A DNA stretch of 17,546 nt from Chitinophagaceae bacterium. Lineage in GTDB: Bacteria > Bacteroidota > Bacteroidia > Chitinophagales > Chitinophagaceae. Location of the stretch: the NCBI GenBank assembly GCA_003136915.1, contig PLEB01000450.1:1-17546 (forward strand), read 5' to 3'. Shown here one piece after another: positions 15,070 through 17,546 of this stretch (positions are counted from its first letter, which is position 1; each line of letters begins with the position of its first letter). Position numbers and translations under genes: made by a program. A model generated the notes under the pieces. It was not told the origin of the DNA. It ran no database searches and was given only the letters and a program-made list of their open reading frames with translations.

Positions 15070-17262
15070 ATGTTAGAACATCAGATGATCAAAGTTGCTG
15101 TGCGAAAATCCAGCCTGGACCGGCGGGATTTTTTGCGCTTGTCCGGGTTAAGCAGTCTTGGTCTTGTGCTTGGGCTTGGATGGAAATCGGATGGCCAGGA
15201 GATGATTGCCGCCGGTGCGGATGCCGTCACCGTTAAATTAAATCCCTATATCATTATAGAAAGTTCAGGCACCATTTCCATTATGAATCCCATGCCCGAC
15301 ATGGGGCAGGGTACGTTTCAATCCGTTCCGGCCTTGATCGCAGAAGATCTGGAGGTTTCCCTTGAGCAGATTAAAATACTGCAAACGGGCGGCGAAAAAG
15401 AATATGGCCGCCAGACTGCGGGCGGTAGTAATTCCATTCGTGGTCAATACCAGAAGTTGAGGACAGTTGGGGCTGCGGGAAAAGAAATGCTGATCCTGGC
15501 AGCCAGTCAGCGCTGGAAGGTTCCGGTCACTGATTGTTACGCATCGGAAGGAATTGTTTACCATAAACCAACAGGCAGGTCCTTTACTTATGGTGAATTG
15601 GCCGAAGAAGCAAGTCACCTGCCGGTTCCTCAAAACCCACAATTAAAAGATCCAAAAGATTTTAAAATTCTTGGAAAGAATTATCCAAGACCGGATGTGC
15701 CGCTTAAAGTTTCCGGCAAAGCCGTTTACGGTATTGATGTAGAATTACCTGGAATGGTTTACGCCTCGGCTGCCCACTGCCCGGTTTTCAATAGTAAGCT
15801 GATAAATTATGATGACACCGAAACCATGCGCATTAAAGGCGTCAAAAAATTGGTCAGATTCCAGCGTGCACTGGGTGCTCATAAATATGATGCCATTGCC
15901 GTAATCGCAGACACTTACTGGGCAGCCTACCAGGGAAAGCTTGCGTTAAAAACGAACTGGGATTTTGGGGGAAATGACTCCTTCGATACTGAAAAATATG
16001 AACAAACCCTGAGAGATATGGCTGGCAATGAAGGCCAGGTGGTGCACAGTGATGGGGATTTTGAAAATGCTTTTCATTCAGCGCCCGTCCAAATAACTGC
16101 GCTTTATGAACTGCCGATGCTTTCTCATTCACCCATGGAGCCGCAGAACTGTACTGCCCAATGGCATGGAAAGGACTTGGTGGAAGTTTGGGTATCCTCA
16201 CAGGGCGCTGACCGGGTCAAGAGTGAAATATCAAAGAACCTGGATATTCCGGCAGACAATATTAAGGTGAATATTCTTTTCAGCGGAGGAGGCTTTGGAA
16301 GAAGATTGTACAATGATTATGCAGTGGAAGCGGCAAGCATTGCGCGTGAACTGGAAACGCCGGTAAAGCTGATCTGGACACGGGAAGAAGATACCCAGCT
16401 CGGGCCGTTCCGGCCACCCACTTTTTCTGCTATGAAAGCCGGACTCGCCGCTGACGGAAAACCTCTTGCCTTTCAGCATAAGGTCATCTCACCATCAATG
16501 GGCTCAACGCTGGAAGATAAAAAAGATACCAGCGGAGAAAGCTCATCGATGACGGAAGGGATCAGTACACAGGCATACGAGCTGCCCAATATGAAAAATG
16601 AATATGTTTTCTCACAGATCCATATTCCTCTGGCTGCCTGGCGCTCGGTAACCAGTTCAACCGTTGCCTTTGCACATGAATGTTTTATTGATGAGATGGC
16701 TGTCAGGGCCGGAAAGGATCCTCTCGATTACAGGCTGGAAACATTGCTGACCAAACCCTCTGATACAAAAAGATTATTGTTGAAACTCAAAGAGGTTTCT
16801 CATTGGGAAAAACCACTTCCCGATGGCTGGGGGCGCGGTGTTGCGCAATATGAATTTTTTGCCGGACTCGGAGGATATGTAGTTGAAGTATCCAGCAAAG
16901 ACAGGAGCAGTATTCATATCGAAAAGGTATATATGGTGATCGACCTGGGAACCGTTGTAAATCCGGATACCGTTGCCCTGCAGGTGGAAGGAGCTGCTAC
17001 CATGGCATTGACTGCAGCCACAAAAAGTGCGATCACTTTCAAAAATGGTCAAACAAGGCAAACCAATTTCCACAATTATCCGCTCGTGCGTATCAACGAA
17101 ATGCCAGATGTCGAAGTGCATATTATCGCTGAGGGCGGACCGAAAATCAGGGGTGTGGGAGAACCTGGCTTGCCTCCTTTTGCACCTGCCCTCGCAAATG
17201 CTATTTTTGCAGCAACCGGCAAGCGTATCCGTAAACTACCATTCAACATCAATCAAGTCTGA
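15070..17262 (+). CDS. xanthine dehydrogenase family molybdopterin-binding subunit, IorB-like (copy 2)
   Basis: This 730-residue catalytic subunit is colinear with and clearly paralogous to the product of 5851-8028. The Tat signal is DRRDFLRL (17-24), followed by a hydrophobic run to about residue 37. Cofactor motifs are DMGQGTFQS, GGSNSIRG (118-125, the usual GGSxSxR form), MEPQN, GGGFGRR, WRSVTSST with FIDEMA, and GVGEPGLPP with the expected catalytic Glu at E698. It forms the periplasmic hydroxylase with the small subunit directly upstream. The exported haem protein 6 bases downstream is the likely electron acceptor. The substrate is unknown. Relatives act on aldehydes or N-heterocyclic aromatics. 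The start at 15070 is followed by another ATG at residue 6. Confidence 0.93.
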   Translation: MLEHQMIKVAVRKSSLDRRDFLRLSGLSSLGLVLGLGWKSDGQEMIAAGADAVTVKLNPYIIIESSGTISIMNPMPDMGQGTFQSVPALIAEDLEVSLEQIKILQTGGEKEYGRQTAGGSNSIRGQYQKLRTVGAAGKEMLILAASQRWKVPVTDCYASEGIVYHKPTGRSFTYGELAEEASHLPVPQNPQLKDPKDFKILGKNYPRPDVPLKVSGKAVYGIDVELPGMVYASAAHCPVFNSKLINYDDTETMRIKGVKKLVRFQRALGAHKYDAIAVIADTYWAAYQGKLALKTNWDFGGNDSFDTEKYEQTLRDMAGNEGQVVHSDGDFENAFHSAPVQITALYELPMLSHSPMEPQNCTAQWHGKDLVEVWVSSQGADRVKSEISKNLDIPADNIKVNILFSGGGFGRRLYNDYAVEAASIARELETPVKLIWTREEDTQLGPFRPPTFSAMKAGLAADGKPLAFQHKVISPSMGSTLEDKKDTSGESSSMTEGISTQAYELPNMKNEYVFSQIHIPLAAWRSVTSSTVAFAHECFIDEMAVRAGKDPLDYRLETLLTKPSDTKRLLLKLKEVSHWEKPLPDGWGRGVAQYEFFAGLGGYVVEVSSKDRSSIHIEKVYMVIDLGTVVNPDTVALQVEGAATMALTAATKSAITFKNGQTRQTNFHNYPLVRINEMPDVEVHIIAEGGPKIRGVGEPGLPPFAPALANAIFAATGKRIRKLPFNINQV

Positions 17263-17268
17263 CCGCTT

Positions 17269-17546
17269 ATGATCAGTATGAAAAAATGGGTATGCATCCT
17301 GGCTCTGATGACCGTTTTCATCGCAGGCGGCTCTTCATTTGTTCAGTCATCAAAGGAAAAGTATAAAACGCTTTATTCCGGGTTATGGAATAAGCATCCT
17401 GATAAGGTACCGGACAGCGTCATTTCAAAAAAGGCCTTCCTGGAAGCTTATAAAGTACTGATAAGTCCGCGTTGCATGAACTGTCATCCTTCCGGCGATG
17501 CGCCGCTGCAAGGGGATGATAGTCATATCCATACACAGGGCGTTCT
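17269..17546 (+). CDS. exported c-type cytochrome-like protein, partial (3' end outside window)
   Basis: An open frame of 92 codons starts at ATG 17269, 6 bases after the large-subunit stop, and runs off the right edge. A second ATG at 17278 may be the real start: from there a typical Sec signal peptide is seen, with KKW and then a hydrophobic run ending near AGGSSF. Residues 69-73 read CMNCH, a CxxCH haem c attachment motif, followed by PSGDAPLQGDD. A haem c protein directly behind a Tat-exported molybdenum hydroxylase suggests it takes electrons from the [2Fe-2S] subunit in the periplasm and passes them to the respiratory chain. The axial ligand and the rest of the protein lie outside the window. 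Confidence 0.75.
   Translation, partial: MISMKKWVCILALMTVFIAGGSSFVQSSKEKYKTLYSGLWNKHPDKVPDSVISKKAFLEAYKVLISPRCMNCHPSGDAPLQGDDSHIHTQGV

Noticed and set aside
5851..17262. Large direct repeat from recent duplication of the two large-subunit genes
   Set aside because: The proteins are similar but differ at many positions throughout and no long identical DNA stretch was noticed, so this is an old paralogy and not a recent repeat.

Overview
The window looks like a chromosomal segment of a Bacteroidota bacterium, probably Chitinophagaceae or a relative. This rests on moderate GC, the lack of Shine-Dalgarno sequences before most starts, exact matches to the Bacteroidota -7 promoter element TAnnTTTG at two operon heads, and the protein families present. 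It has two unrelated halves separated by a 273-base intergenic region at 5578-5850.

Left half (1-5577), minus strand: a tightly packed operon transcribed leftward. In order of transcription it encodes an ABC exporter half-transporter, a GT4 glycosyltransferase, a GT2 glycosyltransferase, a SAM-dependent methyltransferase and a UbiA-type polyprenyl-group transferase that runs off the left edge. This is the skeleton of a pathway that builds a glycosylated, methylated, probably lipid- or prenyl-linked surface or secreted molecule. The product cannot be named from this sequence.

Right half (5851-17546), plus strand: an almost self-contained molybdenum hydroxylase island. It opens with a Tat-exported, IorB-like molybdopterin-binding large subunit (5851-8028). 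An operon for making, cytidylating and inserting the molybdenum cofactor follows: xdhC, mocA, moaA, moeA, a TauE/SafE permease, moaD, moaE and a moaC-moaB fusion (8119-14413). After a 181-base gap with a good promoter element comes a second hydroxylase unit: a two-cluster [2Fe-2S] small subunit, a second Tat-exported large subunit paralogous to the first, and the start of an exported protein with a CxxCH haem c motif that is cut by the right edge.

The genes fit one scheme. MoaA, MoaC, MoaD and MoaE make molybdopterin, MoaB and MoeA load molybdenum, MocA makes the cytosine dinucleotide form, and XdhC prepares and inserts it. The folded hydroxylase is exported by Tat with the small subunit carried along, and a cytochrome c probably takes the electrons in the periplasm. 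MoeB, a molybdate ABC transporter and a second small subunit are not in the window. No RNA genes, CRISPR arrays, insertion sequences or integrase genes were seen. The families are known. The points most worth following are the sharing of one small subunit by two large subunits, the permease inside the cofactor operon, the altered MoaE active-site position, and the UbiA/glycosyltransferase/exporter cluster.
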